A stretch of 64,000 nucleotides of DNA from JAWXUU01 sp044426085. GTDB lineage: Bacteria; Bacillota; Clostridia; Christensenellales; CAMQZB01. The stretch is from assembly GCA_044426085.1 (NCBI GenBank), contig JAWXUU010000005.1:62001-126000 (forward strand), read 5' to 3'. A program made the position numbers and the translations under genes. Shown piece by piece: positions 1-8,764 of this stretch. Below the pieces are notes generated by a model. The model had not been told where the DNA came from, did no database searches, and saw only the letters and a program-made list of their open reading frames with translations. Numbering within the stretch: the first letter of the stretch is position 1; every line of letters starts with the position of its first letter.

Positions 1-1
1 T

Positions 2-1924
2 GCTGTTATCAAAGCTGGCGAATATGAATTGCAAGTTTTGGCTGCGGGCACATATGATAGCAGTGTGAAATATTGGTACGACCAAGGCTTCACACCAAAT
101 TCTGACGGCGACACAATCGCAACAACTGTATACTTCCCAGAATATTTCGAGTTTGGCGGATACTATATTTCCCTTGAATATGAAATTGACTACACAAAAG
201 AAGCCAGCGTTGGCTCGTACGCTGTTTCAATAACAGAATCATACAAAATTGGCACGCTAGACACAAGAGGTGATTTGGTTTACACAAACACTGTTTATGA
301 CGATCTTGACGATTTGAACGACAACTTTGCAAACTATGAAATAACAGCGGTGAAAGACACTGCAGTTTACGTTATTTCGGAATATGACTATACAGAACTT
401 GCCGACGTGATCACTTCTATTGCGGAAATTGATTATACAAGTTTGAATGGCTTTTTTATAAATGGCAACATCGAAGTTCAACTTCCACTTGCAATTTCAA
501 GATACAACGCACTTTCAACTTATCAAAAAGCGTTTCTTGATACTTTTGCCGATATAACATTCACAAACGTTTCAAAAAGCAATGTGGGTGCGTTTTTAGT
601 TGATGCTATCGCAAATGACGACATTGATTATGTGACTGGCGAAATTTCTAGCACTGACGCTATTGCATACCGAGAATATATGGACTTTGCAATAGAAGCT
701 TACGCGGATTACGCAGTGTACACTGCTTTTGATGAATATGCAGAAGATTCAGACTTGCCAAAAAATGGCGAAACTTTCAATATTTACAACAGCAATCACA
801 CTTCAAGCTTCAACTTGGTGGACAGCTATTTCAACAATCTTTCTGATGACGATCAAGATGTTATAAAAACTGAGAATTCAGCATGGTATCAATCGTATAA
901 AAATGCCTATGATGATATCAAGGAATCGGAAATCGACAGCGTTGAACAACTTATTGTTGCAGCATACCAAGCTTATATCAAGGCACTCACAAACGGCGCT
1001 GATATCATATATCAACACAGCGATACAGCAGACGAAGTTGCTACGCAATGGGCATATATTTATTCAGAAGAAACACAGCTTCTAACAGCAAAGGCAAAAA
1101 CTGCTTTTGATGCACTTTCAGAAGAGCAACAAGATTTCATGCAAGACATGAGTTATGAGCCATTGATAATAAACTACTACAATGCTTCTTCAGCAAATGT
1201 GGTGGTGTTCAAATCAATGCAAAACACAGTGTATAACGCACTTGATTTGCTTGTGGAAATGGACGAAATGGTTGAAATTATGGTTGAAATTTGTCATTAT
1301 GTCAACATTGAAGACTATTCAACATCAATAATTCCATACACAAGATTGAATATGCTTGTATACGGTGGCGGTTATGGTGTTGGCTTATATTTCCCAACAT
1401 ATTCTGAAACTGATGGAGCACAAGATTATAGATACGCAATGCAAGACCTTATAAACGCGCCAACAAGAAACTACGATGCGATTATCGCGGAATATAAAGA
1501 GTGGGCAACTTACATCACTGAGGTTGAAGTTTATAAAAATACAGCACTAATAGAATTTATGTCACAAATTTCTGCCGAAGCGAAGAAACTTGACGAAGAT
1601 GATTATTCAAGCTACGTAATAAGTGGGGTTGCCGACACAAGTAACGCTGTTGCATGGCGTATTGTTGCGGCAATTATGTATGAAGATATCAGTGCTTATA
1701 TGGAATCACATGACGGCACATATGTTCTTACTGGTGAGTATGCACCTTCACTTTTCGATGCAACAGCAATCATTTTGACAAATGAAGATGTCGTTCCGTT
1801 CTTCTATGCAGGGTTCCTTAATGATAAAGATAACTTTGAAGACGTATACGAAAGCTATGACGACTTTATGGATGTCGACGATATTTTGGATTCATATATG
1901 GATGCGGTTTTGACAAATAATTAA
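2..1924 (+). CDS. Large surface-type protein, 5' end outside window
   Basis: The frame is open from the first bases of the window, so the start and any signal peptide lie upstream; about 640 residues are visible. I do not recognise the family. The visible part opens with a beta-rich, Tyr/Asp/Thr-rich segment (roughly the first 150 residues), followed by a long helical, acidic part. Three spaced copies of a loose motif, aromatic or Ala residue then x-x-Leu-Ser-x-x-x-Gln-x-hydrophobic (for example YNALSTYQKAFL, YFNNLSDDDQDVI, AFDALSEEQQDFM), suggest a repeated helical module like those in Gram-positive surface proteins. There is almost no Cys, fitting an extracellular protein. No LPxTG or membrane anchor is visible at the C-terminus. 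A hairpin terminator follows. Surface location is inference. Confidence 0.75.
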   Translation, partial: AVIKAGEYELQVLAAGTYDSSVKYWYDQGFTPNSDGDTIATTVYFPEYFEFGGYYISLEYEIDYTKEASVGSYAVSITESYKIGTLDTRGDLVYTNTVYDDLDDLNDNFANYEITAVKDTAVYVISEYDYTELADVITSIAEIDYTSLNGFFINGNIEVQLPLAISRYNALSTYQKAFLDTFADITFTNVSKSNVGAFLVDAIANDDIDYVTGEISSTDAIAYREYMDFAIEAYADYAVYTAFDEYAEDSDLPKNGETFNIYNSNHTSSFNLVDSYFNNLSDDDQDVIKTENSAWYQSYKNAYDDIKESEIDSVEQLIVAAYQAYIKALTNGADIIYQHSDTADEVATQWAYIYSEETQLLTAKAKTAFDALSEEQQDFMQDMSYEPLIINYYNASSANVVVFKSMQNTVYNALDLLVEMDEMVEIMVEICHYVNIEDYSTSIIPYTRLNMLVYGGGYGVGLYFPTYSETDGAQDYRYAMQDLINAPTRNYDAIIAEYKEWATYITEVEVYKNTALIEFMSQISAEAKKLDEDDYSSYVISGVADTSNAVAWRIVAAIMYEDISAYMESHDGTYVLTGEYAPSLFDATAIILTNEDVVPFFYAGFLNDKDNFEDVYESYDDFMDVDDILDSYMDAVLTNN

Positions 1925-1966
1925 TTGAAAAGCCAACAAACAAAATAAACAAAATAAACAACAATA

Positions 1967-2000
1967 AAAAGCCGAGCGGAAAAGCTTGGCTTTTGATTTT
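1967..2000 (+). terminator. Rho-independent terminator after the surface protein gene
   Basis: An 11-bp stem (AAAAGCCGAGC at 1967-1977 pairing with GCTTGGCTTTT at 1984-1994, one G-U pair) closes a six-base loop and is followed by a T-rich stretch. Confidence 0.85.
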
Positions 2001-2117
2001 TTTAAAAGACAACATATGCAAAAATATAAATATGTCGATATGTGATGTTTGAATATGTGCACTTATGTAAAGTTTTTGCATGTTACAAAAAAAGATACAA
2101 CAAAACGCTAAAAACAG

Positions 2118-2146
2118 TTGACAAATTTTTTTGTGGTGGGTATAAT
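2118..2146 (+). promoter_or_regulatory. SigA-type promoter of the T-box / acyl-CoA ligase transcript
   Basis: Perfect TTGACA at 2118-2123 and TATAAT at 2141-2146 with a 17-base spacer. Transcription would start near 2153, just ahead of the T-box leader. Confidence 0.9.
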
Positions 2147-2154
2147 AGCAACAA

Positions 2155-2446
2155 TAAACCAAATATATAAACACGTATGAGAAAAGACGCGGGAATGATT
2201 TTAACGCTTTTCAGAGAGCAAACGTCAGGTGAAAGTTTGCAAGCTAGATTTTATTTTTATCCCTTTTCCAGTGGAGCAACCCAAAGAGCAATCGAGTAGG
2301 GGGCTACGGAATGGCACCGTAAAACTGCCAAGGACTTGTTAGAGTCTATTGAGTGGGCAAAGCTTGAAACTTTGTCAATTTGGGTGGTAACGCGAATTTT
2401 TCGTCCCAATGAAATGCTAGGGCATATTCATTGGGGCTTTTTTATT
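2155..2446 (+). promoter_or_regulatory. T-box leader (tRNA-sensing riboswitch)
   Basis: The leader has the hallmarks of a T-box. There is a Stem I distal region with AGAGAGC near 2213 and GGTGAAAG nearby, then the conserved T-box GGGTGGTAACGCG at 2382-2394 (family consensus GGGTGGNACCGCG), then an intrinsic terminator. The variable base after TGG is T, which predicts a tRNA with A73. The specifier codon could not be fixed by eye; ATC (Ile) near 2262 or TTC (Phe) near 2270 fit the spacing to GGAGC, while a TCC reading (Ser, usually G73) fits the discriminator less well. The controlled gene is an acyl-CoA ligase rather than the usual tRNA synthetase or amino-acid gene. Confidence 0.9.
2405..2446 (+). 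terminator. T-box attenuator (terminator)
   Basis: CCCAATGAA (2405-2413) pairs with TTCATTGGG (2427-2435) and is followed by a C and seven Ts. It lies ten bases after the T-box motif, the position of the regulated terminator in this riboswitch class. Confidence 0.88.
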
Positions 2447-2568
2447 ACCCCAAAAATGCAAGCATGGTTTATAAAAAGCAGTTTTCAAAAGTTATAAAAC
2501 TTTGATAATAAATGAAATTAATATGAAATTAATATGAAAATTACTAGGAAAAAATAAGGAGAAACAAA

Positions 2569-4842
2569 ATGGATAACCAAGTTAAAGAAATCGCGAAAAG
2601 AATAGCGGAACTTCGCCAAATAACTGGTCACACGGCGGAATATATGGCGGAAGTTCACGGCATTTCAGCGGAAGATTATCTTCGTGCGGAAAACGGTGAA
2701 GTTGATTTTTCTTATACATTCATGCACAAGTGTGCAAAAACATTCTCGGTTGACGTGTCGGAGCTTATTTCGGGTGAAGCGCCAAAGCTTTTCAAATATC
2801 AAATAACAAGATCGGGGGAAGGTCTTCCACTCAAACGCGAAAGTGAATTTGAATATGACCACCTTGCGGCAAACGTGAAAAACAGAAAATGTGATCCATT
2901 TCTTGTAACTGCAAAGTATGATCCAGCCCTTGCAAACGGCGAAATCCCATGTTCTTGCCACGGCGGGGAAGAAATGAGCTACGTTGTGAAAGGCAAGCTT
3001 AAAGTTCAAATCGGCGATCACATTGAAATCCTTTATCCAGGCGACTGCGCTTATTATAACTCTTCAATCATGCACGGTATGGTTGCGGTGGACGGCGATG
3101 CACAGTTTGTTGCAATCGTTTTGGAAGATGAAGCAATGGACGCCCAAAAAAGCGAGTTCCAAGTTCCAGAAATGGAAGAGCGCGTAAGATCAAGCGCTGA
3201 TGCGGTTTATCGCAAATATGTTAAGCGTGAAGAAGATGGCAACGGCATTTTGAAAAACATATCTTTCAACATTCCTGAAAACTTCAACTTTGCATACGAT
3301 GTTGTTGATGAAGTTGCAAGAAAAGCTCCTGAAAAAACTGCTATGATGTGGGTTTCTGAAACCTTTGAAGATAAAAATATCACGTTTGACGATATGAAAG
3401 TTCAATCTGATAAATGCGCGAATTATTTCCTTTCTATGGGTATCAAACGCGGTGATAAAGTTATGCTTGTTCTTCGTCGTCACTATCAATTCTGGACAGC
3501 AATTATCGCCCTTCACAAAATCGGTGCGGTTGTTATCCCTGCAACAGACCAACTTCTTGCAAAAGATTATGTTTACAGATTCAACAAAGCGGGCGTGACG
3601 GCGGTTGTCGCAACGGCAAAAGGTATTGTGACTGATGAAATCGATAAGGCGCAAAAAGATTGCCCAACGCTTAAACTCAAGTTTGTTGTAAATGGCGAAG
3701 CGGATGGATATTTCGACTTTGATTTGGGTGTTGAAAACGCAAGAAAACACCTTGAAAGAAGAGAAACAAAATCAACAGACCCAATGCTTATGTATTTCAC
3801 ATCGGGCACAACAAGCTATCCAAAAATTGCAGAGCACGACTTCACATATCCACTTGGTCACTTTGTGACAGCAAAATATTGGCACCAAGTTCGTGAAGAC
3901 GGTCTTCACTTCACAATTTCCGACACAGGCTGGGGCAAATCAGTTTGGGGCAAACTTTATGGTCAATGGCTTTGTGAAGCGGGTGTGTTCACTTATGATA
4001 TGGACAGATTCAAAGCGAGCGAAATCTTGCCAATGATTGAAAAATATAAAATCACAACTTTCTGTGCACCGCCAACAATGTATCGTTTCTTTATCAAAGA
4101 AGATTTGACAAAATACGATTTCTCAAGCGTGAAACACACATCAATTGCGGGTGAAGCATTGAATCCAGAAGTGTTTGATAAATTCAAACAGCTCACGGGC
4201 CTAGAACTTTTCGAAGGTTTTGGTCAAACAGAAACAACGCTTGTGGTTGCTAACCTTTATGGAACAACGCCAAAACCGGGTTCTATGGGCAAACCAAATC
4301 CGCAATATAATGTAGAACTTTTGTCGGGTGATGGCTCGCCAGCCAAGCTTGGTGAACCGGGCGAACTTTGCCTTAATTTGAAAGACGGCAAGCCTGTTGG
4401 TATGTTCGCAGAATACTATCGCGACGAAGAAAAAACTGCCGAAGCGGTTTATGATGGCTACTATCACACTGGCGATATGGCGTGGGAAGATGAAGATGGC
4501 TACCTTTGGTATGTCGGCAGAATCGACGACCTTATCAAATCTTCAGGATACAGAATCGGGCCGTTTGAAATCGAATCAGTTATCATGGAACTTCCATACG
4601 TTCTTGAATGTGCTGTCACAGGTGTGCCAGACGAAGTCCGCGGTCAAGTGGTGAAAGCAACAATCGTTCTTTCTAGCAAGGAAGGTAGCGAAGAATTGAA
4701 AGCTGAAATCCAAGAATACGTGAAAAAACACACAGCTCCATATAAATATCCACGTATCATCGAATTCATGACAGAACTCCCAAAAACAATCTCAGGCAAA
4801 ATCCGCCGTGTTGAACTAAGAAACAACGGAGAAAATAATTGA
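2569..4842 (+). CDS. HTH-cupin-acyl-CoA ligase fusion (AMP-forming)
   Basis: The 757-residue product has three parts. Residues 1-65 form an XRE-type helix-turn-helix. Residues about 75-190 form a cupin barrel (HGGEEMSYVVKGKL, then a PGD turn). From about 230 to the end is an adenylate-forming acyl-CoA synthetase. Its ATP-binding A3 loop is FTSGTTSYPK at 410-419, FEGFGQTETT is the A5 motif, YHTGD and GRIDDLIKSSGYRIGP are A7/A8, and the catalytic Lys lies in PKTISGKIRR near the C-terminus. The reaction is acid + CoA + ATP to acyl-CoA; the substrate cannot be read from sequence. AAGGAG precedes the ATG. It stands alone behind a T-box, so expression should rise when one amino acid is scarce. A role making acyl-CoA for reductive carboxylation to a branched-chain or aromatic 2-oxo acid is inference. 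Confidence 0.88.
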   Translation: MDNQVKEIAKRIAELRQITGHTAEYMAEVHGISAEDYLRAENGEVDFSYTFMHKCAKTFSVDVSELISGEAPKLFKYQITRSGEGLPLKRESEFEYDHLAANVKNRKCDPFLVTAKYDPALANGEIPCSCHGGEEMSYVVKGKLKVQIGDHIEILYPGDCAYYNSSIMHGMVAVDGDAQFVAIVLEDEAMDAQKSEFQVPEMEERVRSSADAVYRKYVKREEDGNGILKNISFNIPENFNFAYDVVDEVARKAPEKTAMMWVSETFEDKNITFDDMKVQSDKCANYFLSMGIKRGDKVMLVLRRHYQFWTAIIALHKIGAVVIPATDQLLAKDYVYRFNKAGVTAVVATAKGIVTDEIDKAQKDCPTLKLKFVVNGEADGYFDFDLGVENARKHLERRETKSTDPMLMYFTSGTTSYPKIAEHDFTYPLGHFVTAKYWHQVREDGLHFTISDTGWGKSVWGKLYGQWLCEAGVFTYDMDRFKASEILPMIEKYKITTFCAPPTMYRFFIKEDLTKYDFSSVKHTSIAGEALNPEVFDKFKQLTGLELFEGFGQTETTLVVANLYGTTPKPGSMGKPNPQYNVELLSGDGSPAKLGEPGELCLNLKDGKPVGMFAEYYRDEEKTAEAVYDGYYHTGDMAWEDEDGYLWYVGRIDDLIKSSGYRIGPFEIESVIMELPYVLECAVTGVPDEVRGQVVKATIVLSSKEGSEELKAEIQEYVKKHTAPYKYPRIIEFMTELPKTISGKIRRVELRNNGENN

Positions 4843-5148
4843 AAATTAAAAACAGGCTTCGCTCTGCGAGCTCGATAAAAATTAAAAACAGGCTTCGCTC
4901 TGCGAGCTCGATAAAAATTAAAAATTAAAAATTAAAAATTAAAAATTAAAAATTGTGGTAATGCATTTCGCTACGCTACATGCATTTCAATTATATTTGG
5001 CTACAATAAGCCAAACACTTCAGCATTAACAATCTATTAATGTAAAAAGGCTTAAAAATTGAAAGCACGAGCGGTACGCGAGTGCATTACCACAATTTTT
5101 AATTTTTATCGAGCTCGCAGAGCGAAGCCTGTTTTTAATTTTTAATTA
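4843..5148. repeat. R1: palindromic intergenic element
   Basis: Left arm: two tandem copies of the AACAGGCTTCGCTCTGCGAG module, about six AAAAATT heptads, then GTGGTAATGCATTTCGC. Right arm is the inverted counterpart: GCGAGTGCATTACCACAATT, a TTTTTAATT heptad, ATCGAGCTCGCAGAGCGAAG, CCTG and more heptads. The core (about 4985-5075) contains GGCTACAATAAGCC and matches the core of R5 closely. No open reading frame is inside, so it is a non-autonomous element. It fills the gap between the convergent ligase and aldolase genes. Confidence 0.85.
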
Positions 5149-5150
5149 TA

Positions 5151-5191
5151 AAAAATGGGTTCGTCCAAGCTGTAAACTTGAACGAACCCAT
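5151..5191 (-). terminator. Terminator of fba
   Basis: ATGGGTTCGT (5155-5164) pairs with ACGAACCCAT (5182-5191), with an inner CAAG/CTTG extension. On the minus strand the stem is followed by a run of Ts, so it serves the aldolase gene. Confidence 0.85.
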
Positions 5192-5219
5192 TATTATTTT
5201 ATTTTTAAATTGTCAGCGA

Positions 5220-6155
5220 TTAAGCTTTGCCGTTTGCGCCTAGAACATCCACAAGTTTGTGTGAAACAACTTCTGTGATGGCTTTTCTGCCAGCGCCGCA
5301 GTATTGACGTGGGTCGAAGTGACCTGGGTTTTCTGCGTAGTGTTTTCTGATTGTTCCTGTGAAAGTCACGCGAAGGTCAGAATCGATGTTGATTTTGCAA
5401 ACTGCCATAGAAGATGCTTTTCTTAGCATTTCTTCTGGAATACCAATTGCATCAGGCATATATCCGCCGTTTTCGTTAATCATTTTCACGTATTCTTGTG
5501 GAACAGAAGATGCGCCGTGAAGAACGATTGGGAAACCTGGAAGTCTTTTTGAAATTTCTTCCAAGATGTCAAAACGAAGTTGTGGTTTTGTGCCTGGTTT
5601 GAATTTAAATGCGCCGTGGCTTGTTCCGATTGCGATTGCAAGAGAATCTACGCCAGATTTAGTAACGAATTCTTCAACTTCAGCAGGGTTAGTGTATTGT
5701 GCGTCGTCAGCAGCAACGTTAACGTCATCTTCAATACCAGCAAGTCTGCCAAGTTCAGCTTCAACAGTAACGTTTCTTGCGTGAGCGTATTCAACAACTT
5801 TTTTTGTTACAGCAATATTTTCTTCAAGAGAGTGGTGTGATGCGTCGATCATAACAGAAGTGAATCCATTGTCGATACATTCTTTGCAAAGTTCAAAACT
5901 GTCGCCGTGGTCAAGATGAAGTGCGATTGGAAGACCAGTTTCTTCAACAGCTGCTTTAACCATAGCAACAAGATATGCTGGTTTTGCATATTTGATTGCG
6001 CCAGAAGAAGCTTGCAAGATAACAGGTGCGTTGTGGATTTTACAAGCCTCAACAATACCTTGAAGTGTTTCCATGTTGTTCACGTTGAATGCGCCGATAG
6101 CGTATCCGCCGTCGTAGGCTTTTGCGAACATTTCCTTAGTGTTAACTAATGGCAT
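5220..6155 (-). CDS. fba: Fructose-bisphosphate aldolase, class II
   Basis: Zinc-dependent aldolase splitting fructose 1,6-bisphosphate into glyceraldehyde 3-phosphate and dihydroxyacetone phosphate (glycolysis, cytoplasm). The 311-residue length is normal for the Gram-positive class II type. Visible family motifs are GAFNVNNMET near the N-terminus, LHLDHGDS (zinc ligand His and active-site Asp), VEAELG, GTSHGAFKF and VLHGASS, and NIDSDLR towards the end. I chose the ATG at 6155. An upstream in-frame ATG at 6170 would place the Shine-Dalgarno sequence GGAGGA inside the coding region, which marks it as the ribosome-binding site of the later start. The gene is monocistronic between two terminators. 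Confidence 0.96.
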   Translation of the reverse strand: MPLVNTKEMFAKAYDGGYAIGAFNVNNMETLQGIVEACKIHNAPVILQASSGAIKYAKPAYLVAMVKAAVEETGLPIALHLDHGDSFELCKECIDNGFTSVMIDASHHSLEENIAVTKKVVEYAHARNVTVEAELGRLAGIEDDVNVAADDAQYTNPAEVEEFVTKSGVDSLAIAIGTSHGAFKFKPGTKPQLRFDILEEISKRLPGFPIVLHGASSVPQEYVKMINENGGYMPDAIGIPEEMLRKASSMAVCKINIDSDLRVTFTGTIRKHYAENPGHFDPRQYCGAGRKAITEVVSHKLVDVLGANGKA

Positions 6156-6301
6156 ATTAAATTCCTCCATATAATGAAAATCATTTCAGGCTTTCGCCTT
6201 ATTATCTATATTATATCACAAGAAAATCCATTTGACCATAGTTTTTATATAGTTTTTTAATAAAAGTTAAAAAAATAACAAACTAATTTTTAAATTTTAA
6301 A

Positions 6302-6330
6302 AAAATCACCTATCCAAAGTGGATAGGTGA
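6302..6330 (-). terminator. Terminator of rho
   Basis: TCACCTATCC (6306-6315) pairs with GGATAGGTGA (6321-6330). Read on the minus strand it ends in seven Ts; T-runs on both sides could make it bidirectional. Confidence 0.88.
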
Positions 6331-6379
6331 CAGTTTTTTTGTTTTATATTACAGTTATTGATAAATCCAAAAGCGTTTA

Positions 6380-7993
6380 TCACTTTCTGTTTTCAACTGA
6401 TTTGAACCAAGCGGGAAGCCTTTTCAAAAGTTCTGTGTTTGTAGGCACTTTTTCAAACAGCTCGGTGATGATTTCCATAGGCTGTTTTTGCTTTGATTGC
6501 ACATATTTGCGAAGTTTAGAAATTGAATTATATTCCACTGCATCATATAAAAGTTCGTCGCGTCTTGTTCCTGATTTTGCAATGTCGATAGCGGGAAAAA
6601 TTCTCTTTTCTGATAGTGACCTATCCAAAACAACTTCGCTGTTGCCTGTTCCTTTGAACTCTTCAAAAATCAAATCGTCCATGCGGGAATTTGTATCCAC
6701 AAGTGCCGTTGCAATAAGGGTAAGCGAGCCACCGTCTGTCGTGTTTCTGCCACTGCCAAAGAAAGTTTTCACAGTTTGAAGGGCAGAAGCGTCCATACCG
6801 CCCGAAAGCGATCTGCCACTGTTTTGAATGTTCATGTTAAGCGCCCTTGCAAATCTTGTCAAACTGTCCATAAGAATGCAAACGTCGTCGCCGTTTTCAA
6901 CAAGTCTTTTTGCGCGCTCTAAAAGTGCTGTTGCAATTTTGATGTGACGTTCGGGCTTGTCGTCGTATGCCGAAAACACCACTTCACCGCAATCTGCAAG
7001 TTGCATATCTGTCACTTCTTCAGGTCTTTCGTCGATAAGAAGAATGAAAATAACAGTGTTTGGATTGCCTTTCTTGATTGCCTTTGCAAGGTTTTTGATT
7101 ATTGTGGTCTTGCCTGATTTTGGCGGAGACACGATAAGTGCACGTTGACCTTTGCCAATAGGCGCAAACAAGTCGATTGCACGAACGGCGTTGTCGGTTG
7201 AATCAAGAATGAATTTCTCGCTTGAAAATGTGGCTGTCAAGTTTTCAAAAGGCACGCGTTTGAATGCGTCGTCAACGCTTTTGCGATTGACGCCTTTGAT
7301 ATAAAATGCCGCGTATTTGTCGGGGCTTCTTTCTGAATAAAGTGCCTTGACAAAATCCCCCGCTTTAAGGCACATTTTTTGTATTAGTGCGCCCGAAATA
7401 TAAACGTCAAATTTTTCCGTTCTGATAAATCCGAAATTCTTGCCAGGGATAATTTCAAGAAGTCCCTCGCATTCCATTTGAATTTTTTGTGCAGTGTTGT
7501 CGGAAACATAATTCTCGATTTCCGTTGGAATAAGCGGTATTGATTCTGGGATAGGCTTTGTTGAAGGGATAAATGGAATATCTTCAATAAAGTCTTCCAA
7601 AATATTGCGACCTTTGTCAAAATCATTTGTTTCCACATTTGGTTTTGTTGGAATGTCGCTTTGATTGGGTGTTTTTTCAAGATTGTCGTGATAATTTTTT
7701 GCAAGCTCTTTTGATTTTTCCGCAAGGTTAGTGTATTCTTCAAAACTTGGTGCTAGCGGTTGGAACTGCTCGAATGCTGAAAGGTTTTCAATCAGTTCGC
7801 GAAGCCCCATCATCTGCTTTCTGCCTTTTTTGGAAGCGGTTTCAACTTGCGGTGTATCCAAAAATTGTATGATTGAATCAATCAATTCGTTTTTCTTCAC
7901 CCCAGTGGAATTTGCCACCCCAATAAAAGAAGCAAACTCACGCAATGTGTAGATACTGCTTTCTCCTAGAATATTGCTGATTTCTTTGTTCAT
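6380..7993 (-). CDS. rho: Transcription termination factor Rho
   Basis: Hexameric RNA-dependent ATPase that ends transcription at rut sites. The product of 537 residues starts with a Rho_N helical domain (about 1-45). An acidic, low-complexity insert (about 60-170) follows, then the cold-shock-like primary RNA-binding domain (LLEIIPGKNFGFIR...) and the RecA-type motor. Motor motifs are PPKSGKTT (Walker A), VIFILLIDERPEEVTDM, VCILMDSLTRFARA (Walker B), and the Q/R loops LSGGMDASALQ and GSGRNTTDGGSLT. The ATG at 7993 is preceded by GGGGAG; a longer frame upstream has no ribosome-binding site. The insert makes it longer than E. coli Rho (419 residues), as is common in Clostridia. A C-rich tandem repeat lies upstream of the start. 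Confidence 0.96.
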   Translation of the reverse strand: MNKEISNILGESSIYTLREFASFIGVANSTGVKKNELIDSIIQFLDTPQVETASKKGRKQMMGLRELIENLSAFEQFQPLAPSFEEYTNLAEKSKELAKNYHDNLEKTPNQSDIPTKPNVETNDFDKGRNILEDFIEDIPFIPSTKPIPESIPLIPTEIENYVSDNTAQKIQMECEGLLEIIPGKNFGFIRTEKFDVYISGALIQKMCLKAGDFVKALYSERSPDKYAAFYIKGVNRKSVDDAFKRVPFENLTATFSSEKFILDSTDNAVRAIDLFAPIGKGQRALIVSPPKSGKTTIIKNLAKAIKKGNPNTVIFILLIDERPEEVTDMQLADCGEVVFSAYDDKPERHIKIATALLERAKRLVENGDDVCILMDSLTRFARALNMNIQNSGRSLSGGMDASALQTVKTFFGSGRNTTDGGSLTLIATALVDTNSRMDDLIFEEFKGTGNSEVVLDRSLSEKRIFPAIDIAKSGTRRDELLYDAVEYNSISKLRKYVQSKQKQPMEIITELFEKVPTNTELLKRLPAWFKSVENRK

Positions 7994-8090
7994 TTTTTCT
8001 CCCCAATGAGTATTGTTGGAACGATGTTCCATTGTGATTTTATTCGTTTATTTTATGACTGCAAATAAAGTTTAAAAGTCAAAATTAAAA

Positions 8091-8132
8091 TTGCTGTGTA
8101 AGTTGTTTGTGTTGTTGCTGTGTAAGTTGTTT
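8091..8132 (-). promoter_or_regulatory. C-rich tandem repeat upstream of rho, rut-like
   Basis: An exact 18-base direct repeat (plus strand TTGCTGTGTAAGTTGTTT) occurs at 8091-8108 and 8115-8132. On the rho-sense strand this is C-rich, G-poor and unstructured with regularly spaced CA and AC steps, the composition of a Rho utilisation site. Rho autoregulation through a leader rut is known in other bacteria; here it is inference. Confidence 0.4.
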
Positions 8133-8158
8133 ATGCGTTTTAAATTGTGCTTAATAAA

Positions 8159-8557
8159 TCAAATTTCAGAAAAAGATATTTGAATTTTTTTGTGGCTTGC
8201 ATTTTCAGAATCGAAATCTGTGTTGTATGCAAGGCTGATATATGTTGCAGTTTTTGTTTTTTTCACGCCGAAAGTGTGGGTGATAATCTTGCCAGAAAAA
8301 TCCCCCATTTCTGTGCCAACAGAAACGTAGCCACGTCTTTTTTTGTTGAATTCTAGATATGTTTTGTTTTGGGCAATACGCGTGATTTTCACGCAGTCAT
8401 CAGAAAATTCAATATTGTGAAGCACTTTGTCTTCACCAATATATTCAACTGCATCTAAAATAATTCTGTTTTCCATCTCCCTTTTGGTTCCGTCGCCATA
8501 AAAAAGCCAAGGCACACCATCAACAAGTGAAGAAATTTTGATTTTAATATTTTCCAT
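8159..8557 (-). CDS. DUF1934 (YwiB-like) calycin-fold protein
   Basis: The 132-residue product matches the DUF1934 family as I know it: a short beta-barrel protein of Firmicutes with a charged N-terminal strand (MENIKIKISSLVDG), a central GDGTKREMENRIILDAVEYIGED segment and a terminal KKIQISFSE strand. Its function is unknown. It lies upstream of rho in the same direction with a 165-base gap and may be cotranscribed. On the other side it is divergent from the deacetylase gene. No signal peptide or membrane segment is seen. Confidence 0.7.
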   Translation of the reverse strand: MENIKIKISSLVDGVPWLFYGDGTKREMENRIILDAVEYIGEDKVLHNIEFSDDCVKITRIAQNKTYLEFNKKRRGYVSVGTEMGDFSGKIITHTFGVKKTKTATYISLAYNTDFDSENASHKKIQISFSEI

Positions 8558-8584
8558 AAACTCTCTAACTCATATTTTGTAATG

Positions 8585-8622
8585 TAATAATCAATTTGAT
8601 ATATAATAATCAATTTAATATA
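8585..8622. repeat. Two tandem 19-bp AT-rich repeats in a divergent promoter region
   Basis: TAATAATCAATTTGATATA (8585-8603) is followed directly by TAATAATCAATTTAATATA (8604-8622), one base different, then by a TATAAT at 8626-8631. The 19-bp period places both copies on nearly the same face of the helix. Confidence 0.75.
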
Positions 8623-8764
8623 TAGTATAATACACTAATTTTAAAAAAAAGTCTACACATATTTAAAAATTCTTTCATTTTCATGTTCGCTTTTGTGTTA
8701 TTTTGATGATTTTTTATCATTTTGGACAAAATACTTCCAATCAGTTATTGTGCTAGGGGGTATT

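Noticed and set aside
4911..4953. AAAAATT tandem heptads as a possible CRISPR array
   Set aside because: The repeats are seven bases long with no spacers, and no cas gene is present; they are modules of the R elements.
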